Shown: positions 23,630 to 36,009 of the stretch, in pieces
How the letters are laid out: each line of letters starts with the position of its first letter
Numbering within the stretch: position 1 is the first letter of the stretch
Assembly: GCA_963854835.1 (NCBI GenBank)
Contig: OY978525.1
Span: 106,772,917-106,836,916 of the forward strand
From: Megamerina dolium
Taxonomy: Eukaryota > Arthropoda > Insecta > Diptera > Megamerinidae
Direction: 5' to 3'
DNA: 64,000 nucleotides
The notes under the pieces: model-generated
Databases searched by the model: none
What the model saw: the letters and a program-made list of their open reading frames with translations, nothing else
What the model was told of the DNA's origin: nothing
Program-made: the position numbers and the translations under genes

Positions 23630-23800
23630 AACAGACTTATGCAACGACCGACGAGCTATGTGGACCAGTGCCCGCTGACTAATACCTTCTATACTAACGG
23701 CTCCAAAACTCGAATGGTACTCTTTCCTACTTCATACCCAAGCTTGGCTCTACGATTATAGAGGAAAACTGATGTAGGAAGCATATGGACATGAGCTCTC
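23630..23800 (+). pseudogene. Possible second RNase H relic
   Basis: TTCTATACTAACGGCTCCAA reads FYTNGSK, like the RNase H start FYTDGSK with D changed to N. Downstream PSLALRL and KTD words fit the family loosely. Too short and decayed for a firm call. Confidence 0.4.
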
Positions 23801-24294
23801 TTGTGAAGCATGTTAGTTCTTCTAAGATGGTCAGTGAATGTGAGAATTAAGTTGAATACCGTTGCGAAATAAAATCAACTGTGTCTTATATACGTTTGAC
23901 GACTTTGCGGGTTCGAAGAGATTGAATTGGTCGATCTCTCAGCCGATAACGGCTCTGCTCTGGTTTGAATACAAAAATAAATTTCGATTTTGTGAGTTCC
24001 ATCCATAAAAGCAGTTTATAGGAACTGGACAAAAGAACCTCAAGGTTGTCAGGTTTCAGGGACATCACAGCACAACATAGATGGACGTCATATGGGCACT
24101 ATAGGTGTCATCACAGTACCAACTTGTCAATTTCACCTCGACGATGTAGATGCTACGGAGCATTTTCTGGGTAACTGTTTAGCTTTTGAAAGACCAAGAT
24201 TGAGATTATTGGGTGGTGTGATGTTATGGACATGAGTAAAATAAATGTTCTTCGAACTTCTTTGATTCATCAAGAATAACAATAAATTCGAGTT
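23801..24294. other. Unassigned DNA
   Basis: A 60-residue minus-strand open frame (23886-24068, RYRLRDRPIQSLRTRK) has no motif that I recognise. Confidence 0.4.
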
Positions 24295-24312
24295 ATAATA
24301 CCCAGGGTGCCG

Positions 24313-24323
24313 TAGCTCAGTGG
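24313..24323 (+). promoter_or_regulatory. Pol III A box of the SINE
   Basis: TAGCTCAGTGG, matching the tRNA A-box consensus TRGCNNAGYNGG closely. It lies 44 bases upstream of the B box, the usual tRNA-like spacing. Confidence 0.85.
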
Positions 24324-24356
24324 TTAGTGCGTTAGCCTTCTGATCTGTAGGTCGTG

Positions 24357-24367
24357 GGTTCAATCCC
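24357..24367 (+). promoter_or_regulatory. Pol III B box of the SINE
   Basis: GGTTCAATCCC against the consensus GGTTCGANTCC; one or two positions differ. Confidence 0.85.
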
Positions 24368-24769
24368 AGGCTGAAGAATAACAAAATTTAATATCGAAAA
24401 GATTTTTCTTTCGAACGGTACCCACCTGTCGGCAAACAATTGACAATTTTTCCGGCAGTATCAATTTGCCAAAAAATGCTTTTTAAAAGAGCTCTGTGAC
24501 AAAGTTAAAGTGATGCCACAAGGGCTCTGCCGTTCGAAACCGGCTAATATAAGTAGGTCCCTTCTAATGCTATCAAATTGAACACGAACAACAGTATTGG
24601 AAGAGAAACTCGGTGGTATCACAATGGGCCTTTCTGACCTAAGTGTGTCCTCTCAGAGAGAGGGAGCCACATAACATAACCAATAATACCGTAATTTTCT
24701 CTCCCCTATCACCTACTTTCTGTCTTTCTTTCTATCTCTATTGTCCTTATAGTTCTTCCGCTTTCGAAT

Positions 24770-25060
24770 TTTAGCAAAATTGTATATGGACCCAGTACGG
24801 AGCTCTAGTTCTGAGTTTTACTAAGTATTCTTGCCCAAAGCATTTTTTCTGTGTAGAAATTGAATTTTAACATGCTTCTCTATGTCAATATTGGCATACA
24901 GCTCATACAACTCTTGGTTGCACCTTATTCTAATCTCGCCGTAAATGTAGATAGGCCCAAAAGCTCTGTGAAAGGCTTTTCCTTCTAAAATTTTTGTCGT
25001 TCTTATTTAATAGGACATTGAAGGTGTCGAAGTTTTTGGCCAATTTGTAAGCCTATTATT
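24770..25060 (-). pseudogene. RTE LINE C-terminal relic
   Basis: The minus strand reads FGPIYIYGEIRIRCNQELYE, then LYANIDIE (about 24965-24885). This is the same C-terminal region as GPICVGGEYRIRYNHELYA in the copy at 7187-8550. It then degenerates through KHVKIQFLHRKNALGK. Frame breaks are present. Confidence 0.65.
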
Positions 25061-26553
25061 ATTAGGCTTAGGATAGGATTATTTTTAATTTTTCTAAAAC
25101 TTAATGGCTTCGCTCATAACAATATTGTGCGGCTACTTCCATGCAACCAAATCATAGTTGTGTATTTACTGGTGTCAGAAATAAGTTGGTATTTATAAAG
25201 GCTTCCCCCCATATTCAGCTAGCATTAAGTGAATTCTGAAGCGTCTATCGCACCCTTTCGCAACTAATATCTACAACTCAAATATCATTGTATACTCTGG
25301 AATGCTTTGATGTTGTAGAAAAATAGAATAAACATAAATAAAAATAGAGAAAGAAGAAAGAACAAATGCCTAATATAAACTAATATTATTGTGTAAACAA
25401 TGAAAAATTTGTTCATCATACATGAATAATCCCAATTTGACTGCTTTTAACCTGATATTATATCATGGTAACTAAATAATTTACCTGTTAATGCAATTCA
25501 ACTAAAAAAGACAGTATACAATTACATATACATATTTGCATAAATGCCATTTTATAAGTTATAAAGTGAAATGAAATTGTATGGGTATGAGTTGTGAAAC
25601 CATAGAAAATAGAAGAAATTTCTATATTAAAGAGGAAGAGGATAAGAGAAGAAAAAAGAAAGATATATGAGTGTACTTTGTTAAGCATATATTTATGTGC
25701 TGAAGGATAGTACATACAATACATACATATGTTTTTACGTTCAGTAGGTGCGTATATTTTCTTTATCTTAATACATAAACATTTATAATGCAAATATGTA
25801 CAAATATATGTACAAGCGCATAACTATGTATATAGTATACGTACACCTAGATTTTCACAAATGTAAAATCCTATTCCTTACACGACAAAAATGTATGCGT
25901 GTGTGTGTGTGTACTTACATAAATAAGCATAACACCATAGCTATCGTTATAGGCGTTTATGCTACTACCTTCTTGACTACTAGTACGTACTCTATTCTAT
26001 GAATGGGTGTGTGCGTGTGTGTGTGTGTGTGTGTTTACATTAATGATTTATATTGTTTATGCTTTCACACCAATAATAATATACAGTCATTGTTTTGTTT
26101 AAGTTTATTTTTGCGAATTTTTTGAATAGCTGCTAATGCTGCTGTTGCTGCACTGATGTTTTTCCAAAATGTAAATATGCAAATTAAAAATTTTGTAAAT
26201 TTCATATACATTCATTTAGTATGCACTTTCATACATGTTTACTTTGTGTATAAACATATGTATAGATACAAAATTATGTATACACAACCACTTTTATTGC
26301 ATACATTCTGAATATGTAATTTGTAAATATTATATGTTTTTTGTTTCATTCTCATATTTATAGTATTTAAAGTACTTGTATTTACATTTGTATTAAAATT
26401 ATAGTAAATAAAACGTACGTTTAATTAAATTTTGTAAAATGCACAAGTAAATAAATGTTTTTCATTGCATATTTACATATGAATGTACTTTTTATTTATA
26501 TTTATATTGAATTTTCTTTAGATAGTAAATGTTACTAATACGCCATGTATACA
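25061..26553. other. 1.5 kb AT-rich DNA with (GT)n tracts
   Basis: A short GT run lies at 25896-25912 and a longer one at about 26006-26034. GCTGCTAATGCTGCTGTTGC near 26130 is a trinucleotide-rich patch. No gene recognised. Confidence 0.5.
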
Positions 26554-26555
26554 TA

Positions 26556-27873
26556 CAGGGTGGACCATTTCCTTTTTCCTTTAATCATATATTATTTTTA
26601 CAGTGTCAGCTCTTTCCCACGGGAAAGCTTGACAGAAAGTCAGTATCAGATCTCCGAGGAAGGAAATGAATCGCTTTATCCTTTATCCATCAAAGTCAAT
26701 GTTGTGTAGCCCAAACAGTACGTTTATTCGAAGGAAGTTTTGGGTGAAATGAGGCACCCATCGTGCCCACTGTATGCAACAAACTTCATGAGACTGACAT
26801 GACAGTGGACAACACTCATGGTCCCCGTCATCGTACGAGAATGTGATTGCCGTAGGCGATAGTGCTGACTCAATCCTGGAACAAGGATTCGCCATCGACC
26901 TCAACAACTCAAAATTACATACACCAACCTAATGTGAATGTTGTACAAAGACCTCACATTATTTTCTTACAAAATCCAATTGACTCAGTAATTGCAGGCA
27001 CACGATCATCCGCTTCGTCATCGCTTCTCAGTTTGGGTCTTAGAGCAGCTCGAAATGGGCAATGATTTTGCTCAAAAAATCATATTTTCTGGCGAAGCGT
27101 ATTCTCATTTCGACAGCTATATTAACAAGCAAAACTGCCGCACCGGAGGTTCGGAAAACCCGGACGTGATCTTCGAGAAGTCAATATAACGTCAGAGAGT
27201 GACAGTTTTGTACGGATTTTGGAGCGGTGGAAGCATTGGCCCATTTTTCATTGAAAATGCTGCTGGAAATGTCTTTTGGGTCTTAGAGCAGCTCGAAATT
27301 GAGATTGGTTTTGCTCGAAAAATTATGTTTTCTGACGAAGCGCATTCTCATTTAGGCGACTATATTAACAAGCAAAACTGCCGCATCGGAGGATCGCAAA
27401 ACCCGGATGTGATTTGTGAGAAGACAACAGAGAGAGAGTGACAATTTGGTACGGGTTTTTGGTACGCTGGCATCATTGGCACATTTTTCTTTGAAAATGC
27501 TGCTGGAAGTGCCGTTTTGGTCAACGGTGAGCGCTACAAAGGCATGATAAATGATTGTTTATGCATGACTCGCAGGACGGCGCGCCATGCCACACAGACC
27601 ATGCCCATAGCCGTGAAGGACCGATGTTAAGCCAACAATCCATTAACGAATCAGGCCCTTAAGGCGAATATCAAGCAAGTCATTCCTGAGATAGAGCCAG
27701 AAATCGTTACCAAGGTCTTGAAAAACTGGGTTGACAGGTTGCTCTACTGCGAAGCCAGCCATAAATAATAGGAATGTTTGCTCTTTCGAATAAACGAATA
27801 ATATAACATAAAAAATTTATTTTTCTTCATTTTTTTGAATTTATAAAAAGAAACCTGTATATGGTCCACCCTG
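26556..27873 (+). mobile_element. IS630-type transposon, dead, with internal tandem duplication
   Basis: CAGGGTGGACCAT ends in inverted orientation (26556-26568; complement 27861-27873), each next to TA. The 1,318-bp length is near full size. The plus strand carries transposase pieces in changing frames: LYKDLTLFSYKIQLTQ (about 26940), then RFSVWVLEQLEMGNDFAQK (about 27025), FSGEAYSH and YINKQNCR (27085-27140), and FWSGGSIGPFFIENAAGN (27220-27270). Then a second round, VLEQLEIEIGFARKIMFSDE, YINKQNCRIGGS and NPDVICEK. It ends with VNGERYKGM (about 27525) and a C-terminal VLKNWVDR near 27720. The 27035-27277 segment is duplicated as 27278-27520. Stops at several points inactivate it. It belongs to the same broad family as 20635-21183. 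Confidence 0.85.
27035..27520 (+). repeat. 243-bp internal tandem duplication in the IS630-type gene
   Basis: GGGTCTTAGAGCAGCTCGAA occurs at 27035 and 27278, and YINKQNCR...NPDVI is encoded twice. The copies differ at many positions, so the duplication is not recent. Confidence 0.85.
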
Positions 27874-28170
27874 TACATTACACTGCAAAAGTGGTCCGAC
27901 ACTCTTGATGATACCATTTAGAAAAATAATTAGATAAACTATCGATTTATTTAATAATTAAAATTAATAATAAGAATAAATTGAATAAGTAAATACAAAA
28001 GAAAAATTAAAAATTATTTAGAACAAAAGAGGGCCGACTAAAACTACTAAAACTTCATAAGTAATTTATTTTCTAATCGGTGCCAAAGAAATTACAACTT
28101 CTTCACAAACTTTTTCAGTTAGTCATTTGGTGCTAATCCCTTTGGCCCCAAATTCAAAAAGAAATTATGT
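27874..28170. other. AT-rich unassigned DNA
   Basis: Nothing recognised. Confidence 0.4.
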
Positions 28171-28330
28171 ATTGGGCTGGCAACTAAGTAATTGCCGATT
28201 TCACACAACACATTGTTTTGATAGCTTTTGTCAATGTTATGATTTTTTCTTTCTGACATTGGTTAGATGTCACATTTACCTTGCTGAAGAATCAAATTGC
28301 ACATTTTTTATTTGAAGGAACTAGTTCGGA
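28171..28330 (+). mobile_element. 5'-end fragment of a mellifera-type mariner
   Basis: TTGGGCTGGCAACTAAGTAA is very like the terminal repeat of mellifera-subfamily mariners (TTGGGTTGGCAACTAAGTAA, from memory). About 130 bp of typical 5' untranslated sequence follows. No second end and no transposase are visible, so this is a truncated end. Confidence 0.6.
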
Positions 28331-29328
28331 GTTAACCGTAAAATAAAATTTAAAACTAAATAATTAAATTCAAAATTGGTTCAGTATTTCAGAATTTTTT
28401 GGTTAAATGCGAAGAAATTAAGAAACATGCATAATAAATATATAAAGTATAATATAAAAGTAAATTTAAAGTGACACCCCACTGTGAAATTTACTTTAAT
28501 CAAAGTTCACTTCAAAATTGAAACATTTCCTATCAAACACAAAAAGAATCATTAAAATCGCTGAAACTGATTACTCCAAAGTTTCAAGGGACAACGCTAT
28601 CATTGATCTACGTTTAAGTTGGGTTAACACTACAAGATTCAAAAACACATTGAATTTGGTAAATTTTATTTCAAAAACTACCATTCTTTTCTCTAAAATT
28701 CCGACTAAGCAGACAAATCCATGAATCATCGCGAAATTGAAGGAATTTGTCTATTGCTACACGCAAACTTACCACGAATATAGCTAATATTGAACTTGGT
28801 GGCGAAATTTGGAAACACTTTAACCTACAAATTGACAAGAACATTGAATCCAACAAGAAAAACATCGTATGTTCACTAATCGAATTTCGAAGCTGTTGAA
28901 AATGCATTAAAATTATTATGAACATATCATCCAGTGGTCGAATGATGAAACTCAACAACAAATGCTGAGGATTTTTGAGAAAGTAATTATTACAAATTGA
29001 TTTTTTATTTGATTCAAATTATTCAAATTATATTTAGTTTAGTTTAGGTCATAATGGTTCTTGTGTGAACTTTGCTGAACTAGCACACTTTTTGCACACC
29101 CTTTGACTTTGCATGCATATACAAATTATATTTTAATTATATTTAACAAAAATTATAAATATTATTATATTGTACTAATGAACATTTACATACATATGTG
29201 TAGACATATATAGAAACGGCACAAACTAAATTAAATGTAAATAAACAATAATAAAACAATAAAAAATAAATGTTTTTCTAATTTTGCATTGAATTTTTCC
29301 CTACATAAAATTAAAGGATATATTGAAA

Positions 29329-29330
<2 letters not shown>
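28331..29330. other. Unassigned; possible decayed frame at 28.5-29.0 kb
   Basis: The stretch 28518-28980 has somewhat higher C/G content than its flanks. It contains short open pieces such as NIANIELGGEIWKHF on the plus strand, suggesting an old unrecognised coding element. No family motif identified. Confidence 0.3.
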
Positions 29331-30641
<1,311 letters not shown>

Positions 30642-30706
30642 TATACATAAATACAAGAGTTGTTAATTAAACTGTCGATTTTATATGAGATTACGATCCG
30701 AAGTTG
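30642..30706. other. Short unassigned spacer
   Basis: Between the mariner end and the TTA target of the next MITE; nothing recognised. Confidence 0.3.
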
Positions 30707-30709
30707 TTA

Positions 30710-31214
30710 TAGCCTAGACAGACGGCGCACTTAATCCGAATAAAATAATAACCTGACAGACGGCAGTATTGCGGATTAACTAAACGGCTGATTGCTGTTT
30801 TATTAGGTCTGCTCACTTACATTACTATCACTATAAATTTCTGTCATCTCTCACTCTCGATATGAGAAAATCTACAAGAAGTACGTGAACTGAAAACTAT
30901 CAGAAACTTGTAAATTGACATTCACCGTTCGTAATTGACAGCTAGATTTATTTCTTCGTCAACACTTTTCATGTTGAAAACTGTTAACAATTGTTGAAAA
31001 TTTTTTGTTGCGAACACACCTAATATTTTGTAAAATGTATGGAGAAAAATTCACAATAGACAATTTTCAGCAGTGTTGCCATCTCAAATTGCCTTAATCC
31101 TCTTTTATTTTGAGAATTAACTCATAGAGTTTATGCGAATTAGCTGCAGTTAAAGCCCGAGTTAATTCGAAGTAACTCGGTAATCCGGAATTAGGCTCCC
31201 GCCTGTCTAGGCTA
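30710..31214. mobile_element. MITE with TAGCCTAGACAG ends and TTA duplication, copy 1
   Basis: A 505-bp element with TAGCCTAGACAGACGG at the left and its complement CGCCTGTCTAGGCTA at the right. TTA flanks it at 30707-30709 and 31215-31217. An internal CCTGACAGACGGCAG repeats the terminal motif. No coding frame. A 3-bp TTA duplication is typical of PIF/Harbinger-type MITEs; the superfamily is inferred. A near-identical copy lies at 37044-37570. Confidence 0.82.
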
Positions 31215-31217
31215 TTA

Positions 31218-31547
31218 CTTTAATTAGTCAAATATTTCAAACGAAATGAATGTTTCATATGAAATGCAATTTGTAATTATTGCCTAAAAAACTGTTTTAA
31301 AAACATACACTATATTCATTAACTTTTATTATTTTACACATAAGGTGCAAACCTTATTGTTTCCTTTAATATACATAAATTTTTTAGAACTGGTTCGAAA
31401 TAAATATTCAAATATTCAATAAAAAATTCAAAGCTGTTTCTATTGTTATATCATCTACAAATATTTTTTATTAAATTAATAATAGTAATATCGTATTTTT
31501 CGCGCGTAAATTTCCATGTCAATATTCAAATAAATCAACTGATAAGC

Positions 31548-31618
<71 letters not shown>

Positions 31619-32630
31619 CAAAAACCCACTCCCTCGACTACTATATTTAGATTTCAAAGCTTTTCACTAAAGTGGTTGTCTTCTTTCTTTCCTCCCACCA
31701 TGCATTCGGTGCCGTTAGAATTCATCAAAGGGCTCTATTTATTGCAAATAAGATATTGAATCTCAGTTAAAAGGCTTCTCTGTCAGCTTAACAAACAAAC
31801 AGAAGAAGAAAAAGCAGCAGGTGCAAAATGTAAAGTACTATTTTACATTTCGCATACAATTCATGTTCCCCTACTTATGTGACAATGCAATATCGGCTTT
31901 TATTTCACCCTTGGCAGTTACACTTTTACTTTTATTCATATTGTAATACTTTACATTCTTAATGGAGGGAAAAATGTCACGATTTTCGCAACACATTCAG
32001 ATATCATATCATTCATGCCAATCACATTTATTTTTCTCTCTTTTTATTGCTATCTACTTTGTTCTTCCTCTCTCTCCGGCCGGCCACCTCCGTCACGTTG
32101 TCACAAAAGTTAATTTTGTTTATGAGACTCTTGATGCTGGATGACACTATCAATCTGACACGTTTTTTAACGCAGCAAACCACTACTGACATGCTCCAAC
32201 AAGATATTAAAAAAAAAAAACTCTGGGAGTAAAACTGAAAAACAGAGCATATACTATAATATGTTCATACGTATATCTATAAGATATAGAAATGAAAAGT
32301 CATCAGAGTCGAAAAGGCAAAATGCATTAATTTTTAGAAGCAAAAACCTATTCATTTACTCACATTGCTGTTACCAACTTCACTGATAGTCAGTGTAGTA
32401 AAATTTAAATATTTTGCGCCAAATAGAAGCGACCTCTTCGGCCCACAACCAGATATCATACAAAAACATACAAACAAAAGGAAGGCAGTCTTTGGTAGGT
32501 GTTGCCCCAATAAGAAATGGAAGTCAGCGGCATTTTTTACGAATTTCAATTTGAACTTAGTTAAAATGAAAATATAAAATTAAAGAGAAGAATTATTGTG
32601 TATTCCTTCTGCACAACATATTTGTATATA
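31218..32630. other. 1.4 kb AT-rich DNA with a (TA)n tract
   Basis: Pure (TA)n at about 31549-31613. The rest shows no gene or defined repeat. Confidence 0.5.
31549..31613. repeat. (TA)n microsatellite
   Basis: Uninterrupted TA dinucleotides. Confidence 0.95.
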
Positions 32631-34343
32631 TTAGGGTGCCCATTATTTACTTAAAGTATTTTTTCTTAAGCTGTTATAGAGAACTTTTTTTTTCTTTCAT
32701 ATAAATAATACGTTTCGAACATACTTTTGCTCTAAAACCAATTCCAGACAATAAATAAATGTACTTTGTAGGCAAATTCAAAGAAAGATATAACTATTTT
32801 GTATTGATAGTTTTAGAATTGGAACGAGAGTCACGTCGAATGGGTCTTACGGTGAACGAGGGCATGATGAAGTACCTAGTGTCTACAAACAAAGAGCCCG
32901 GCGTCTTGGACAGCACGACACTGTTGATAATTACACTTTCGACGTGGTGAAGGACTTCGTCTATCTTGGAACCACCATCAACAACTGCATTGATGTCAGG
33001 CTGGAGATCATGCGGTGGATAACTCTTGCTAACAGATGTTACTTTGGGCTGAGTAAGCAATTGAAAATGACACTCTATACCCTCATTATTCCTGTTCTAA
33101 CATATGACGCAGAAGCCAGAACAATTTCCATCACGGATGAGAGGATGCTTGGAGTTTTCGAGAGAAAAGTTCTGCGCAGGATCTTCGGACCTATATGCGT
33201 TGATGGCTAGTATCGAATAGGGAACAACGATGAGTTGTATGAGTTGTACTCTGACACAGACATAGTCAGGCGAATAAAAATCCAGTGGCTACGATGGCTG
33301 GGTCATGTCGAGCGAATGGAAGAAGACGCTCCAGCGAAGAGGGTATTCAATTTGGCACCCGCTGGAGGACGCAGAAGAAGAGGAAGACCAAATCTCCGTT
33401 GGAAGGACGTTGGAAGCGTTGGGTAACCTGGCGACGCTTGGAATACCCAATTGGTGTCAGCAATGGAAGAACAGAGAAGACTGGCGCCGCATTATATGTT
33501 CGGCCAAAAACTTCAGGATAGATATTCAAATGAATTCTAATTTTTTTTATACTCCTAAAACAACAACATTAAATCGACAGAAAAACAGCTCAGAAAACAG
33601 TCAAGCTGATCCCTTTCTGCTCCACTACGTCACAATCTTTTTACAGTGGTTTAAAATTTGTTTTTTTCGGTCAAAAGTAGAATCAAGGAATTTGAAAAAT
33701 CATTTATAAAATTACATTTGGGATAGTTCATGTCTTCGGGGAGTTAGAGCTTAACCCTATAACTAACATACTGGTGTTAATAATTTTGGACGTTTTTTTC
33801 GAAAAATCCCTAACATATATAAACATTTTCTGAAACATTTTAATTCTTCAGCGACCTTGCAAATGCCATTTTATTCAGGCTTTCCAAAAATAAAGGGGTC
33901 AAAAAGACGCTTTAGTGAGAGAACTAACGAGTTAAATTGTTTCAGAAAATTATTCCTCGTGAAATTATACAATGTATATGGACTCAAACTACATATTCCG
34001 CTCTGATATAAGTTTTAACCCTTTTTTTCCACTTATTCTAAAAACACTCAGGCAATAAATTGCAAACTTAATGTGACCATTAAATAAAATTTTGACATGA
34101 GAAAATATTTGCAGATGTTACTATATGGATCTAGGTCTTTCATCTGGAGATGGAATCGTTCCGCCCCCAAACAATGACCCTGAAATTCGTCCATAATGTA
34201 ATAAGAAAATAATGAAAAATAAATTATTCTTTAAAATTTCATCAATCTTAACGAAATTTTCTACTTTATAATTTTTTCTCAAATCGAAAAACTGGAATTC
34301 TTATTCAAACTTTTTCTTCCAAACATTTGGGGTCACCTTAATT
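32631..34343. mobile_element. Possible TIR element with TTAGGGTG ends, split by an RTE copy
   Basis: TTAGGGTGCCCA at 32631 and, inverted, TTAAGGTGACCCC at about 34328-34342. Between them lies the RTE fragment (32809-33530) and about 1 kb of A/T-rich non-coding sequence. The ends match those of other repeats in the window, but the pairing is short and could be chance. Confidence 0.35.
32809..33530 (+). mobile_element. RTE-type LINE 3' fragment
   Basis: The plus strand begins at LELERESRRMGLTVNEGMMK and continues DFVYLGTTINNCIDVRLEI. MLGVFERKVLRRIFGPICVD (about 33150-33205) is followed by a stop in place of G. The end is an open stretch RIKIQWLRWLGHVERMEEDA, PAGGRRRRGRPNLRWKD (33270-33415) and WRRIICSAK. 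The arginine-rich C-terminal GGRRRRGRP and WLGHVERM are family signatures of this RTE. A segment between TLANRCYFGLSKQL and TLYTLIIPVLTYDAEA is shortened. Dead by stops. Confidence 0.82.
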
Positions 34344-35392
34344 TATATATATATATATGAGGGAAATGCTGCCCAATATAGAAGATCAGTGCAAAGAGCA
34401 GTACATTATGTTCCAACTGTTATTATAGTGATATTTTCGCTTATTTATGTTCATTACAAAATGTTACTGCCACCTTAACTGTCTTCATTCTCAACCTCAA
34501 CCTAAACCTATGTGGCCTGCCTATATGCATACAAAAACGAAATAGTTACATGACAATGCCTTTCGTCTCTCATACCTCATGCTGTTAACATTTTGTAGAG
34601 GATAAGGAAAAAAGCGAAAAAAAAAACTATAAAAAAACGAGCTTCAGTTGCTCAGCCGACAAACTCTCCAGTGTTTCGTACGTAAAGAATAGGCAACAGT
34701 AGCAACGACACCGGCAAAATGAAAAAAGAACACAGAAAAATCCTCATTGTTTATACAGAGTAACGAACGGAATATATACACAAGAAAAAAATATCAACAA
34801 AAAAAATAGGTTACAGTTACAATTCACAATATTCCAACACACAACACAATTCATTGCATGTGACATATAAAAAGTTTCCTCTACGAATAGTATTGTTTTT
34901 CTCGTTATCTCTCTCTCTCTCTCTTAACCCATATCCTAATGTACCCACGCATTTGTATATTCATTGTACTTCTTTCTGCTCGCGATAAGGCTAGTTAGCA
35001 TAGGGTCCCTCCGGAAAATGCATAGTAGAACTTATTATGTACTCGTATAAGTTACAATATCCGCCTATTGTAAATTTCACTTTATTTGTATGTAGTAACG
35101 GTAACATTTTAATATTTAACAACACAAAACTGTCAAAACACTATTTAACTATTATTTGTAAACATAAATGACAGCATACATACGTTTATGAGTTTGCATG
35201 CAAAAGAAGTGGAACAAAATGACATATTATATGTAATAGTATTGCAATTTTGTTTCCCCACACATGTAGGGCATTGAGGAAGGGCGCAAATTACAAGTAA
35301 TAACTTCACTTGGTAAATAAACGTTTATTGTTTATTGTCATGTTAGTCGAGAATCAATCCGCCAGCATTTGCCGAATATTTAACTTATTCTA
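34344..35392. other. AT-rich unassigned DNA
   Basis: A (CT)n run lies near 34908-34925. No gene recognised. Confidence 0.5.
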
Positions 35393-35399
35393 CTATAAA

Positions 35400-35661
35400 G
35401 GTTAGGTTAGATTAGGTTATGTGGCTGCCCTCTGTCTGAGAGAACACACTTAGGCCAGAAATGCCCATTGTGATACCACCGAAATTCTCTTCCAAATACT
35501 GTTGTGCATGTTAAATTTGGACAGCATTAGAAGGGACCTACTTATATTAGCCGGTTCCGAACGGCAGAACTCTTGTGATATCACTTTAACTTAGTTTTGT
35601 CACAGAGCTCTTTTAAGAAGCATTTTTGGCAAAATTGTTACTGCCGGAAAAATTGTCAATT
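35400..35661 (-). repeat. SINE, tail-A type, 5'-truncated, with short TSD
   Basis: The minus-strand copy begins with tail A (plus-strand reading GGTTAGGTTAGATTAGGTTA). It extends to CCGGAAAAATTGTCAAT, where it loses the tRNA head. CTATAAA at 35393-35399 and 35662-35668 is a possible 7-bp duplication. Confidence 0.85.
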
Positions 35662-35668
35662 CTATAAA

Positions 35669-36009
35669 AGAAATCGATAAGTTCTATAGATATTTGGAAG
35701 GCTCAACTTTGTGAACAATTCTTTATAACGTGTGGCAACTGCGGTTTAGCAGTAACGAAGGCCACTTCCAATTTGAAGTCAATATTCCCTGTTAGCATCA
35801 CTTTCAAATGAAATGAAAGACCTTGATTAGCTTCAGATCAACAAAATGGGTGAAGCAATACCGCGCAAAAACTCCCAAATGTCACCTCGACCGAGAAGCT
35901 GCAGCTTCTAGAGATAGAGATTATTTAAATGAGTGGTGAGCAAGCAAACGATCGAACACTGGCCCGCAACAAAGCGACGAAAAGAATAATTTATTGGAGA
36001 GTGCGGTTT
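35669..36009. other. Unassigned DNA next to a mariner relic
   Basis: May include the 3' untranslated end of the mariner at 36010; no end repeat could be defined. Confidence 0.3.

Larger units (their letters stand above)
24303..24682 (+). repeat. Full-length tRNA-derived SINE, tail-A type, with TSD
   Basis: The reference copy of the family in this window, 380 bp. The order is tRNA-like head (24305-24375), a shared body with CGGTACCCACCTGTCGGCAA, CCGGCAGTATCAATTTGCCA and GCCGTTCGAAACCGGCTAAT, and tail A with TATCACAATGGGCC, GACCTAAGTGTGTCCTCTCA and a final ACATAACATAACC. ATAATACC at 24295-24302 and 24683-24690 is the target duplication. Pol III boxes are intact, so it could have been a source copy. 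Known SINE biology implies mobilisation by a LINE sharing the tail. Confidence 0.92.

Noticed and set aside
24303..24380. A genuine tRNA gene
   Set aside because: The A and B boxes fit a tRNA, but the same sequence recurs with a ~300-bp non-tRNA body, target duplications and tails. The anticodon arm does not pair cleanly, so it is a SINE head.
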